NCBI RefSeq assembly: GCF_963259705.1
Contig: NC_081852.1
Coordinates: 62,556,359-62,620,358, forward strand
Source of the DNA: Myotis daubentonii
Lineage: Eukaryota > Chordata > Mammalia > Chiroptera > Vespertilionidae
Direction: 5' to 3'
Length of the DNA: 64,000 bases
The notes beneath the pieces are model-generated. The model did no database searches. It saw only the letters and a program-made list of their open reading frames with translations, and was not told where the DNA came from. Numbering within the stretch: the stretch's first letter is position 1; the number at the start of each line of letters is the position of its first letter. The position numbers and the translations under genes were made by a program. Positions 21,150-31,560 of the stretch are shown here, piece by piece.

Positions 21150-23210
21150 TGAAATGAGTCTGCCGACCGCTGTGGAGGTATCTAAGAGCTGGCTCCCGGG
21201 TTCAGTGCCAGCTGGTTCGGGCCGCTGGCTGCAGTCACCCAGAACGCTGACCTCGCGTGGAACAGCACTGCGCTGGTGGCCCTTGCCTGGTGAGGGCCTG
21301 TTGATTTTCATAGTGTGACGAGCTATTAGGTTTTTGTGGTGGGAGATCTTTCTTCGGAGTGCGTGCTTAAGCATTTTGGGGTCAGACATCAGGATGCTTG
21401 CAACCTGCTCTTAAATGGTTCCAAAAAAAGTGTTTGTGAACAGAAAGAAAAAAGAGCTAAAGCAAATGTGATAAAGTGTGAATAAAGGGTCGCAGCAGGG
21501 GGCAGGCCTATGAGTGTTCATTGTACTATTAAATCAGCTTCGCTACAGATTTGAGCCATCTTGAAACGAAACGCTGGAGCAGGAAGAAAACTAGCAGGCC
21601 GCAACTTCACTTCTCCCGGCACAAGTGCAATGTGAGGGCATGTCTCCGAGGGGCAGGGGCCGGGCCGGGTGCACTCACCTGCCCACAGCCCAGCGAGCAG
21701 GCCGGAGGCAGAGCCAGGGAGGGCCCAGCAGGCCCTGCACCTCGTGTCCACCTGGGCTGCGTGGCTTCCCTGCCCGCAGGCCTTGGCAGGTGACCTTGCA
21801 GCCTCAGCCTCGTCATGGGAGTAGCGAGGGCCATCCTCGTGAAATGGTGATGCTCTCCTGAGACGGAAGTGCGTCGGGAGTGGTGGGGGAGGCAGGCATG
21901 GGCTCCCTGGCCAGCTGCCCTGATGAACACGGGCCTATTTGTGTATTTTCAGGGAAAAGATGGGTGAGAGTGTTAAGTACAGAGTCCCCGGAGGGGCCAG
22001 GCTACTGCAGTCACCTGTGTGCAGGTGACGGAACTGCCGGCTGCGGCAGGAGCTTCCGAACCGAAGCCGGTTCTAGTTGGAGCTGAGTAAGTTCCTGCGA
22101 TGGTGAAACTCTGTCCAGTGCACAGCGGTCCCGGTGTCCAGTCCGTTTCCAGCCGGTGTCTTGTGGCCATCCCCACCGTGGCCCCACCAGGCTCCTGCCA
22201 TGGCCGGCCTGGGCTGAGTCACTCAGGGCCCTCCATGACTCCGGTGTTAGTCACAGTTGCTCACACGTCTGAAGGTCTGCGTGTCACAGGCCTGCCTGGC
22301 TGTAGGAAAAGGAACGTTCCGAGGGGCAGGCCCAGGGCTGGGCCTGTGAGGAGGTGGCCTCCCAGGAGGCCAGGGGACATTTCAGATTCATGTTGGCTCC
22401 GAACTGACCCGATGAGCCACTCTTGCAGAATTCTCGGCTTTCCCTTCTGTGTGCTGTGCGCAGATCAAGCATGTTTTATCTAGTATTTAAGTTTGTTTCC
22501 CAAGGCGTGAAGTTCCGTGAACTGGGAGGTTTGAAGAGCCACCCTGCACACAAGGCCTGCCCCTTGCTGGCTTCGGCGCCTTAGGCAGGAGATGTGATCA
22601 GGACTCTGCCTCACTTGTGGGCCAGTGCAAGATGGAGCTGCAAGGCCCTGCTCAGGACGACCAGGGTTTCAAGACAATGGAGCATAAACCCCGCGTAGGG
22701 CCTTCTGAGAGCAGGTCTTGGTGGCTGCGCGGCGTAGCTTGTGGTGCTGGCCCTGCCCCTAACCTTCAGAGCGTCCCCTCTCACACAACTGGGCCCTCCC
22801 CCTGGCATGGTGGTGAGGGCGGAGTGAGGTTTCCCTGAGTGAGGTCCTCCGTTCTTGGAGGCAGAAAGCAGCTGAGGTCCTTGTCAGTCCCAGGTCCCGC
22901 CTGGCCGGCGGAGCAGGCCCCCCTCAGTGCTGGTGGAAGAGTGCGGATCAGCATGTTTGTTTATTCCCCCATATGTTACGCTCCAGACCAGCTTGTTTTG
23001 GTTTCCTTAGGACTCGAGTCACTGTTTTCCAAAGGACTTAGGCAGAGTGTGAGAGTGTGAGAGTGTGGCGTGTGTGTTTAAAAACTGAAACGGATGGGCT
23101 TAAGCCCAATGCCAGTTAAATCCCGAGGCAGCATCAACCACTCAGATCAGCACTCCTCACGGCTCGGCGTGACACGGGCTTTAGCGCAGAGTTGGAAGGG
23201 CCGCAGCCTC
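21150..23210. other. Unique GC-rich sequence
   Basis: I see no gene or repeat in these 2 kb. There is a short run of GAGAGTGT units near 23,045-23,075, in the 3' part. Confidence 0.45.
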
Positions 23211-23211
23211 T

Positions 23212-23300
23212 GTAAAGGCAACATGTAGCCACTGTTGGAATTAATTATGCATCACGTTGGGATTACATTATGGCCACGGCGAGCTCCGCTGTCCACAAGA
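23212..23300. promoter_or_regulatory. Candidate conserved non-coding element
   Basis: A compact unique segment contains 'ttggaattaattatgcatca' and 'gggattacattatggccac', combining paired-homeodomain, POU-like and bicoid-type (GGATTA) words. Regulatory function is inferred. Confidence 0.35.
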
Positions 23301-23749
23301 GGCGCGGCAGAGTCCCCACCCCCGCCCACAGCAGCACCTTGGGTAGTGGTTCCGAGTGAGCTGAGCTGAGTGACAAAGAAAGGTGAGCGACAAGGCAGTC
23401 AAGTCCCACTCCCGCAACCGTCGTGGCAAAGACCCTTAAACCCGCAAGTGCACACTAGTCCACTTTACTGCACAGCACGCGCTCCACTCTTACCCAGGGC
23501 CACTATTATTTTTTGACAGCCTTTGGTTCCTGGAAAGGAAACAGGAGAGAGAGGGAACAGAGAACCAGGGGCCTCAGTTAGAGGCCTGATTACGGCCCCG
23601 GGAGGCTAGCTGCGATGGGTCCCACGGGTGGTCCACAGCCCCAGGTCCGGTTCTGAGGCACAGAGTGGGAGAGAATCATGCCCTCCTGCTAAACAGGAGC
23701 AACGAAGGGCCTTTCAAACTCAACACTTCACCCTGGGGGTATGGCTGTT
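23301..23749. other. Unique sequence
   Basis: Nothing recognised; no gene. Confidence 0.4.
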
Positions 23750-24085
23750 TTTAAAACGTTTGTTTTTAAATAATTTTTAACTTTATAGCTAAGTTGTTAG
23801 AACTCCCATGTAGCCATCTCCCCAGTTCACCAGTTTTTAATGTTCTGCCACATTTGCTTTCTATACATGTTACTTTTTTCTGAACTCTTAGTTGCATACA
23901 TCATTTCCCTGTGCCCCTTTACTTTTATAAATTATACAAATAATATAACAAAGTATAGGTTAAAAAATCCTTTAAAGATAACCCCAAATCCTACCTCCCT
24001 AATACTAATATGTTCAATTAAAATTATATTACTCTTTGTAAACAATTTGCATATATAGCTTTTATGCAGCTTGACTCTCTCGAAA
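23750..24085 (-). repeat. Ancient L1M fragment
   Basis: Inverted L1M phrases occur in order: 'taatttttaactttatagct' and 'tgttagaactcccatgtagc', then 'ccagttcaccagtttttaat', then an AT-rich stretch with 'ttataaattatacaaataat'. Frames are closed. Confidence 0.55.
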
Positions 24086-24805
24086 TATAGTAACTAAGTG
24101 ATCCATCCATCCTCCCATCCACCCATGCATCCAAGAAATACTTAATCAAGCACCTCCTACTATCCAAGGTCCTACAAAACAGATCAAACTGTCACATTTT
24201 CATGGTTACAACTGGCCATCAAGGGCAACACTTGTCCCCTAAAAAAGTCCCTTGCCCTAAGGGATTTTATATATTTATTAATAATTTTTCACTCCCCCAA
24301 ATATTTTAGGTGGTTATAGTAAAAACATATGTACAAGCCTACAGTTGACCAAAAAAGTCAAAATGGGAACCAGACACGCCTCCCAGTGGTTTCTCAGGCC
24401 AGTTTCCTCAAGTCCAGGAAGTGACCTTATGTCACCTGCGTATCCTCACCAAACCAGAAGAGTTCACGGAGTTTATTTTCAGTAATTTGTATTATCAGGA
24501 CAATTGGTATTTTGTTTTCCAGGTATAAAACTACATGAAAATATTTAATATGCCTTTTCCAACAACACAAACCACTCCTCTCCCGCAGTCCTTTTGCATG
24601 GAGGAGGCACATGTTGCTTCCTGGACTGTGACAATAGGCTGTCTGCATACATGTGACTTTGAGCTTCCTAGCAGCCAAGGAAACAAGGAATCATGGTTTA
24701 CCCAGTTCTAATGATCTGTTCAAAGCACACCATTAGTCCTTCAAGAGATGCACCTTACTGTCTTCTGAAGGAGTGTAGAGCAGAGGGCTGAGGGAGCATC
24801 TAGAC
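24086..24805. other. Unique sequence with a short (ATCC)n tract
   Basis: A short ATCC/CATC simple repeat lies at about 24,100-24,132. The rest is CpG-poor unique sequence without a gene. Confidence 0.4.
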
Positions 24806-25019
24806 CAGGGGTGGGCAAACTTTTTGACTCGAGGGCCACAATGGGTTCTTAAACTGGACCGGAGGGCTGGAACAAAAGCATGGATGGAGTTTTTGTGTGA
24901 ACTAATGTAAATTCAAAGTAAACATCATTACATAAAAGGGTACGGTCTTTTTTTTCAATAGTTTTATTCATTTCAAACGGGCCGGATCCGGCCCGCGGGC
25001 TGTAGTTTGCCCACGGCTG
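24806..25019. mobile_element. Non-autonomous hAT transposon with intact ends, 214 bp
   Basis: The ends are CAGGGGTGGGCAAAC and GTTTGCCCACGGCTG, imperfect inverted repeats. Exact 8-bp direct repeats ATCTAGAC flank it (24,798-24,805 and 25,020-25,027), the target-site size of hAT transposases. The interior is AT-rich with GC-rich subterminal palindromes (ggccggatccggcc) and no coding capacity. It was mobilised by a transposase encoded elsewhere. Confidence 0.93.
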
Positions 25020-25041
25020 ATCTAGACCAACTCTTGTGCCC

Positions 25042-25043
<2 letters not shown>

Positions 25044-25084
<41 letters not shown>
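25044..25084 (+). repeat. (TG)n microsatellite
   Basis: Uninterrupted TG run of about 20 units, 17 bp after the hAT target-site duplication. Confidence 0.97.
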
Positions 25085-25085
<1 letters not shown>

Positions 25086-26249
25086 GGGGGCGGGCTGGCA
25101 GAGAAGTGAGTGGACCGATGGCCTGTGGTAAGAGTGCTCCCCTATGTTGTGGCCTGGATGGAACCCATGGCTTCTTGGGGGACGTAGACAGCACCTGAAA
25201 GGAGAAGTACTGTGCATCCATGAGGGAGGTGGCCCTGGAGGAGGGATTAGTGGGGGAGGTGGGGGGGCTCTGCAGGATACGGCAGTGTCTTAGAGGGGCA
25301 ACTGTGCCAGGTCAGCAGAGAAGTGGCTGGGCCCCCAGGAACAAGCCCTTGTCCTCTCTGTGCTGAGTATTATACCTGTGCCAGTTACCCTGCCCCTACA
25401 CTGCAGTACTGGGGCTCCCTGGGCCAGACCCCACCCCCAGAGCCTTGGGGTAGGAAAACACCCCCTATCTGAATCCCAAATTCTAGAACCCAGAAAGGAG
25501 ACAGAGTACTTGAAAAGGGGAAGCAATCACTTTGATAAGGGTTTGAACTTGATGTGCCAAGAGACCCATGAGCAGAGGCTGGTGAAGCCAGAAGAAACAA
25601 CCCAACCAGAAGACAGGCAGTCTTCATTGGCAGCATCAGGTGGACATGGAGACTCCTGGGCAGATGAGCTGAGCTCCCAGAATAAAGGGGAGACCATTGT
25701 TCCAGTGTGGCCCTTTCAGACTCCCCCACTGAGGACCCTTGTCTCACCAGCAGACCCCAACAGATGGAGAATGCGGTGGCCAGCTTTTCTGTGGAACTCA
25801 GACCATCAGAAGAAAGTGATGGGCACCTTTCACAGGAGCTCAGGTGCAGCCTTTTTGAACTCTGAATTATTTCTTCTTCCTGAATATGAGAGTAACATGC
25901 AGAAGGATGACACTTCTCAGTAACCAGTCGTTTAAGTTCTGCTTTCTCATTGTCACAGCTTTTTGTTGGGGTTCTGAAACCCACCCTCAGGAGCCTTAAA
26001 ATCCACATGTCGTACCTATCTGTGTCTTTAAAAATCTGTTAATGTTTAATTCTTGGATTTTCTTTCTTTTTCTCTCCTTTAAAGATTAGATTGAAAGCTT
26101 GTTATTAAAGAACAAACTTTCAATAAGAAGATGCTAAAAATTTATTCCAGAAGTAACTAACTTGACCTTTTCTGAACTAATAATGAAGATATGTAAATGC
26201 AAACAGAAACCCTTCTTGGAATGCGGGGGGGCGGGGGGACATGTCAGAA
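25085..26249. other. CpG-poor segment of unknown origin
   Basis: About 1.1 kb is strikingly poor in CpG compared with its flanks. Overlapping open frames of 187 (plus, 25,360-25,923) and 207 codons (minus, 25,385-26,008) have no family signature and no proper ATG context. The depletion suggests an old methylated repeat, possibly an LTR, that I do not recognise. From about 26,000 it turns AT-rich ('ttgaaagcttgttattaaag'). Confidence 0.35.
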
Positions 26250-26450
26250 TCAGACAGGAAGGAGTCCAACCCCATCTCCTCACTGGCCAGCAGGGTGACC
26301 CTGGGGAAGTCCCATTAAGTTGCCTCAAGTTCCCTCATCTGTGAAATGGGGATAAAGCCAGCATCTCTCTTCAGGGACTGCTGGGAGGATAAACATGTGT
26401 GTCAGGGGCTTAGCCCAGCACCAGGACCTCTGAGTTGGGGACAGTTATTG
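26250..26450 (+). repeat. MIR SINE
   Basis: Sense MIR order: 'cagcagggtgaccctgggg', 'ttccctcatctgtgaaatgg', 'gggataaagccagcatctc' and 'ctgctgggaggataaac'. Confidence 0.88.
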
Positions 26451-26726
26451 GTTGCTACTATTACTTTTATGGCTCTTTTTTTGTGTGTCTGTCACAGTTG
26501 GAACACCAGAAACCGAACCTGACCAACTAAACAGGACCAGATGGAAAAAGATCATGGAGAAGACTGAAAAACGGGCATTTCAGCACAGAGGTAAAAATCA
26601 GTAAAAGGCATTTATTCTGTATACTAACTGATATGTATTTTAAAACAAAGTATGTTGTCTTTATCTTAATTTTCCTCATTACAAATTCCCTTTATTAATG
26701 TTAATATTGTTATCTACTACTGGTAT
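26451..26726. other. AT-rich unique sequence
   Basis: Nothing recognised; no gene. Confidence 0.4.
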
Positions 26727-26927
26727 TTTTAAAAATATATTTTTGTTGATTTCAGAGAAGGAGGGGGAGAGAGAAAAACATCGATGATGAGAATCATTGG
26801 CTGCCTCCTGCACGCCCCATACTGGAGATGGAGCCCGCAACCCAGGCATATGCCCTGACCGGGAATCGAACTCTGACCTCCTGGTTCTTAGGTTGATGCT
26901 CAACCACTGAGCCATGCCGGCTGGGCC
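26727..26927 (-). mobile_element. VES-type SINE
   Basis: On the minus strand it starts GGCCCAGCCGGCATGGCTCA, followed by 'gtggttgagcatcaacctaa' and 'gattcccggtcagggcat', and ends with an A-rich tail near 26,727. It sits only 14 bp before the Helitron. Confidence 0.92.
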
Positions 26928-27022
26928 AAATTACCTTTATATCCTATCTAATAAAAGAGAAAAATGGTAATTGGTGTACGACGATACCCTTTTCATTGGC
27001 TAATCAGGGCTATATGCAAATT

Positions 27023-27080
27023 AACTGCCAACTATGATTGGCAGTTAACTGCCAACTAAGATTGGCAGTTAACTACCAAC
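27023..27080 (+). repeat. 24-bp palindromic tandem repeat inside the Helitron
   Basis: Two full 24-bp units (27,023-27,046 and 27,047-27,070) and a partial third. Each unit is self-complementary at its ends (AACTGCCAA and TTGGCAGTT). Confidence 0.9.
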
Positions 27081-27448
27081 AAGATGGCGGTTAATTTGCA
27101 TATGTAGGCACAATGCAGGGAGGCGAAAGGGAAAGCAGGAAGAAGCCCCCTGCCACTGACAGTGATCGGAAACCCAGGGGGGAGCTAAGAGCTGGGGGGC
27201 AGGGCAAAGGCGGCTCTGGGGCCGCCTTTGCCCTGCCCCCCAGCCATGATTCTAGGCGCCTTTGACGCCCTGGCCAGTGATAGCAGGAAGTAGGGGTGGA
27301 GCCAGCGATGGGAGCTGGGCACGGTCAAAGCTGGCAGTCCCAGGAGCTAGGGGTCCCTTGCCTGGTCCTAAAGCGGAGCCCATGATCGCGGGGCCGCTGC
27401 AGCTGTGGGTCCCCGCTGCCCGGGCCGGACACCTAGGCCAGAGGCGTT

Positions 27449-27935
27449 AGGCCTGGGCAGGGGTGGAGCCTGCAACCGCGGGGAGCTGGGGGTCCCCTGC
27501 CCAGGCCTGACACCTCTGTCAGAGGCCTCAGGCCTGGTCAAGGGGCCGATCCGGTGATTGGTGATCGGAGGGTGATGAGGGTCAACTCCTCTGGCCGAGG
27601 CATCAGGCCTGGGTGGGGGGCTGAGCCAGGGATTGGGGGGATATGATGGTCCCCTTGCCCAGGCCTGAAGCCTGGGTCAGAGGCGTCAGGCTTGGGCGGG
27701 GGGGTGGAGCAAGCGATCAGAGGGAGATGGGGGTCCCCTGCCCAGGCATGATTCCTGGGCCAGAGGCCTCAGGCCTGGGCGGGGGCCAGAGCCAGTGATC
27801 AGGGGGAGATGGGGGTCCCCTGTCCAAGCCTGACACCTCTGGCGGAGGCGTCAGGCCTGGGCAAGGGGCCGATCCTGCGATTGGAGGGTGATGGGGGTCA
27901 ACGCCTGAGGGCTCCCAGTATGTGAGAGGGGGCAG
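27449..27935 (+). repeat. 82-bp tandem hairpin array inside the Helitron
   Basis: The word AGGCCTGGGC or a close variant recurs at 27,449, 27,530, 27,605, 27,688, 27,771 and 27,853, giving steps of 81, 75, 83, 83 and 82 bp. At several junctions, most clearly near 27,499-27,541 and 27,829-27,863, an arm like GCCCAGGCCTGAC is followed after a short spacer by GTCAGGCCTGGGC, so these units can fold into a hairpin. The units diverge by base changes and small indels. Confidence 0.85.
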
Positions 27936-28049
27936 GCTGGGCTGAGGGACACTCCCCTCCCCACACACACACCCAGTGCACGAATTTCATGCACCGGGCC
28001 CCTAGTATAGTAATAAATATGAACTAAAAAGTTTGTAAGACAAAAACTA

Positions 28050-28905
28050 CTTTGCAGCATCGTTATAGTGCTGCGGTAAAACATACATAACACTGACCAT
28101 TTCATTCCGTTTTAAGTGTGCAGTCCTGTGGCATTGAGCACATTCACAACAGGTGCGACCTTCACCACGACCCGTTTCCAGAGCTGCTTCAGCACCCAAT
28201 GGAATTTCTCTGTGCCCATTACACAGCCACCTCCCTCTCTCCCCTCCCCACAGCGCTCGGTAATCTCTATTCCACTTTGCCTGTCTGGATGAACTTGCCT
28301 CGTCTACATGTCCTATCTGTCCGTCTGTGTCTGGTTTATTTCACTTAGTGCAATGTCCTCAAGGTTCATCCACGTTATCACAGGTGCCAGCATTCGCTTC
28401 CTTTTCAGGGCTGAATAGTGTTCCATTGTGTCCACACCACATGTGTTTCCCACCTCTTGGCTATTGTGAACAGAGCTATGAACACCGTATATAGGTACAC
28501 ATATTTGAGAGCCTGGTTTCCATTCTTTTACATATATATACCTAGAATTGGAATTCCTGGGTTACTTTTTGAGGAACCTCCATACTGCTTTCCACAGCAG
28601 CTGCACCAATTTACATTCTCACCAGCAAGCCACAAGTTTTCTGATTTCTCCACATCCCTACCGACGCTTGTTATTTTCTGTTTTTTCTTGATCTTTTAAA
28701 ATTTTATAACAGCCATCCCAATGGACAGGAAGTAGTATCTACTGTGGTTTTGATTTGCATTTCCCTAAGGATTGGTGATGCTGATTGTTGGTCATTTTTG
28801 TGTATCTTTCTTTGAGAAATGTCTATTCAAGTCTTTGCCCACTTTTGAATTGGGCTGCTTTTTTGCTGTTGTTTGGAGTGTCTTTTTTAAAACACACAAT
28901 TGTAG
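28050..28905 (-). mobile_element. Ancient L1M: 3' UTR and ORF2 end, non-coding
   Basis: Inverted L1M order is nearly complete: 'gcggtaaaacatacataac', 'gtggcattgagcacattcac', 'gtgcaatgtcctcaaggttc', 'ggctattgtgaacagagcta', 'tttgaggaacctccatactg' and 'gttttgatttgcatttccc', then 'gaaatgtctattcaagtc'. It parallels the copy at 14,125-15,010 but is better preserved. No intact frame. Confidence 0.92.
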
Positions 28906-28963
28906 TTTAAAGTAATTCACCTATTTTGGCCAAATGGGCTTACTATTTTAAAATACAGGCTGT

Positions 28964-29171
28964 TGACCTGGCTGCGTGACTCAGTTGGTTAGAGCGTCGT
29001 CCAGTACACCAAAAGGTTTTGGGTTCCATTCCTGGTCAGGGCACATGCCTAGGTTTCAGGTTCTATCCCGTCAGGCGTGTATGGGAGGCAACCAATGGAT
29101 GTTTCTCTCTCACATTGTTTCTCTCTCTCTCTAAAAATCAATAAAAACATACCCTCAGGTGAGGATTAAAA
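28964..29171 (+). mobile_element. VES-type SINE
   Basis: The sense element starts TGACCTGGCTGCGTGACTCA, carries 'gttggttagagcgtcgtcc' and 'ttccattcctggtcagggc', and ends with 'aggtgaggattaaa', the VES 3' end. The target-site duplication is AAAATACAGGCTGT (28,950-28,963) against AAAATACAGGGTGT (29,172-29,185), one mismatch. Confidence 0.93.
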
Positions 29172-29185
29172 AAAATACAGGGTGT

Positions 29186-30089
29186 CAAGTTGAAGTAAAT
29201 AATTTTTGGCTCTGAGGACGCTTCCTTTTTAACATTCTCAACACAAAGAACATAGTATTTTCTGTTAGGTCAAGTTCATAGTAGACATTCAAGTTGAATA
29301 AGTTATAGAAGAAAATCAGCTGACTTTTTGTGGTTTCTGGGTGAGAATAAAGGGCCACTCAGAACCAAAGGTCATCTGTGAAATAAGGAAGCAGAAAAAT
29401 CTTTATTTATAGTTATAATGGTTATAGTTTATGCCAAGATCTATCTTAGGCGCCATGACCTTGCGACAGAACTGCTGGAGATGTTTTGGGGATACAGGTC
29501 ACCAGAAGATGCGGGAACCAGGCACGTAGCTGGCCTGGCGGGGCCTGTTAGGGCCACACAGAGAACGTGCTTGTCAACATCTTAGTCGCTTCATTCCGGG
29601 AGCTAGGGGGTGTGAGTGGCCTAGCCCAGCACTGACATCACATCTGGGAGGTCTTCAATAGTTTTAAGACTTTATTGTTTTATGATGAAACAACCATCAG
29701 GAGTCACAGCCCCGCAAGGCCGTGTGCACTGGTGGCCACTTCCGAGTGCACTGTAGCCAACGGGCAGGGAGCACCTACTCCCTGCTGAGGCCAGATCACG
29801 AGTTCTTAAATCTTAAAATGTTAATAGACTGATGCCTGGCACAGGCTCGGGGATGCAGGAGGGGGTCCAGCGGCGAGGTGGCCCTTGCTCTGGCCCCAGG
29901 CCCGAGCGTAGTTTCGTCGGCTCTGCAGGGTGTGGTGCACTCCCGAGCCACCAGGGTCCGGGCATTGCTGCGGGCCTGGGAGGCCGGACCTCACACCCTC
30001 CCCACGCCTTTCCTGCGGAACGTCTCAGTCCAGTTCCCAGCGTCTCACTATGATTTTCACATAGTTCGAGACTAAAGGCTCAGTTCAGC
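29186..30089. other. Upstream flank of the CpG island
   Basis: Unique sequence, AT-rich at first and GC-rich from about 29,850. No gene or clear repeat. CpG frequency rises sharply beyond 29,850. Confidence 0.5.
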
Positions 30090-31096
30090 CCAGACGGGCG
30101 CGTGGAGGACGCGTGGCCAACCTCAGGGACGTGAGATGAGTTTGGGGGCTCCAGGCGCACACAGAAAAGCCCCCCCGACCCCGCAGCCGCCGACTCCCTT
30201 CCGCAAACTCAGGCATGGAATCCAGTCCAGGTGCGGCTGGCCCTCGGCCTGCTCCCCAGGTTTGGTGTCCAGGCTCGAACCTCGAGGCCCGCGGAGGCAC
30301 GGGCTCCCGGCGCGGAAGGGCACCGCGTGAGCCCAGGACCCCGACTCTCGGCCCCCCAGGCCTCCGCGCGCCTCTCCCTCTCCCGAGAGGCCCGAGCTCT
30401 CCCCCAAGAGAAGGCTTTACAAATAGCCCGGCGAGATCCAGGCAGCAGGAAGGAGCGTGGTTTTTAATGTGTAAGAAATGCTTCGCTTCTCGTAGGGAAC
30501 ACAACCGCTTCGAGTTCCAGGACAGAGGGCCCCCTCCCCGAGCACCACAGCCACCGCCGCCTCTCGGGCCAGGCGCCGGCCCCTTCTCCCGGATCCGGAT
30601 TTGGGGAGCACAAGTGCCCCCTGGGGCCGGCCCGCGCCTGCCCCCGCGGGCCTGGGAAGGCAGAGCGGCGGTCGCAGGGGCCCAGGAGGAAGTTGGAGCC
30701 TCGGGGCCTGGAAGCGGGCAGGTCGGCGCCGCGGGCCTGGCTAAAGCCACCCCGAGACGCTGCGCCCAGGCTCGCCCGGGCTCGCGTCCCCCCATGTGGC
30801 CGGCCGCCTGAGGCCCCACGTGGAAGGGGGTGGAGGAGGAAGGGGGCCGCGGCGGGACCCCCGCCTCCGCCGTCAGGCCCCGCGCTTCTCCAGGGCCTCC
30901 CGGGCGGGGCCGGGCCAGGGAGTGCCGCCGTGCCCGGGCCCGCCCGCCGCGCCAGTGTCCACTTTCGCGAAGCCACTAATCCCCCGAGAGAGCCGATTTG
31001 TAGTGAGGAGTCGCTCAAGGGGGCGAGGCCGGCCCATGTGGGGTTGTGTCATTGGTTTGCAAAGAGACCCCGCCTTTCAAAAAAAAAAAAAAAAAG

Positions 31097-31324
31097 AAAA
31101 AGCGAGTGAGCGAGCCGCGACCCTCACCTCGCCTCCACCCTCGCTCCTGAGCAGCCGGCGGGCACCGGAGACGCGGCGGGCAGCTCCTTTCCCTCTCCTT
31201 TTCTCTCCGTTTTCCTCCTCCTTCCCCGGAGGAGAAAACAAATAAAGAGCAAATAGCCGGTAGGCGCTCGGCATCCAGGACGCTCCCTCCCCCGATCCAA
31301 GTTGGAATTAGCATCCTCTTGGCG
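31097..31324 (+). other. Candidate alternative non-coding first exon
   Basis: The segment follows the CCAAT box, GC box and A18 tract. It ends in a good donor, GGCG then GTGAGC at 31,325. It contains 'caaataaagagcaaatagcc' and has no ATG-initiated frame of note, so it would be 5' UTR. Its 5' end is a guess. It could instead be continuous with the downstream candidate exon, or be unspliced promoter DNA. Confidence 0.35.
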
Positions 31325-31424
31325 GTGAGCACGGCTCGGGGCGTGCGCGGGCCAGGGACCCCCCCAGCGCGGCCCCCTCCGGCGGCCGGGCGCGGGGCCC
31401 GGACCTGGGTGGGGAGGACTGGGA

Positions 31425-31560
31425 GCGGGTGGGCGGAGGAAGGGGGTGGGGTGGGTGGGGAAGTAGGAAGAGGCTCGGCGGCGAAGGGAGGAGGAGGAAG
31501 GGGAGGGGAGGGGAGATCTGGGGAGGGAAGGGCGGGAGGGGGAGGGGCGGGGAGCTGGAG
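31425..31560 (+). promoter_or_regulatory. G-rich purine tract in the promoter
   Basis: Long GGGG/GGA/GGGA runs on the plus strand form a nearly pure purine block immediately before the main exon candidate. Such tracts can form G-quadruplex or H-DNA and bind SP1/MAZ-type zinc fingers. Function is inferred. Confidence 0.5.

Larger units (their letters stand above)
26942..28005 (+). mobile_element. Helitron, HeliBat-like non-autonomous, 1.06 kb
   Basis: The 5' terminus TCCTATCTAATAAAAGAG begins directly after a host A, and the 3' terminus ends CTAG directly before a host T, as expected of Helitron insertion into an AT dinucleotide. Ten bases before the end is a hairpin (GTGCA, loop, TGCAC, flanked by CC/GG). 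No Rep/helicase frame exists, so it is non-autonomous and would have relied on a rolling-circle transposase from elsewhere. The interior holds a 24-bp palindromic array, a YY1-like AAGATGGCGG at 27,081, an octamer ATTTGCAT at 27,094, and a GC-rich 82-bp tandem array to about 27,935. HeliBat-type Helitrons are known from vespertilionid bats, which fixes the host lineage. Confidence 0.9.

Noticed and set aside
25360..26008. Overlapping 187- and 207-codon frames
   Set aside because: The plus frame starts at GTG, both lack family signatures, and the region is CpG-depleted like an old repeat.
27449..27935. CRISPR-like array of regularly spaced repeats
   Set aside because: The host is a mammal, the units are contiguous 82-bp repeats without unique spacers, and they lie inside a Helitron.
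31241..31246. AATAAA polyadenylation signal
   Set aside because: It lies inside the CpG island in the candidate leader with no upstream gene end and no downstream GU-rich element that I can see.
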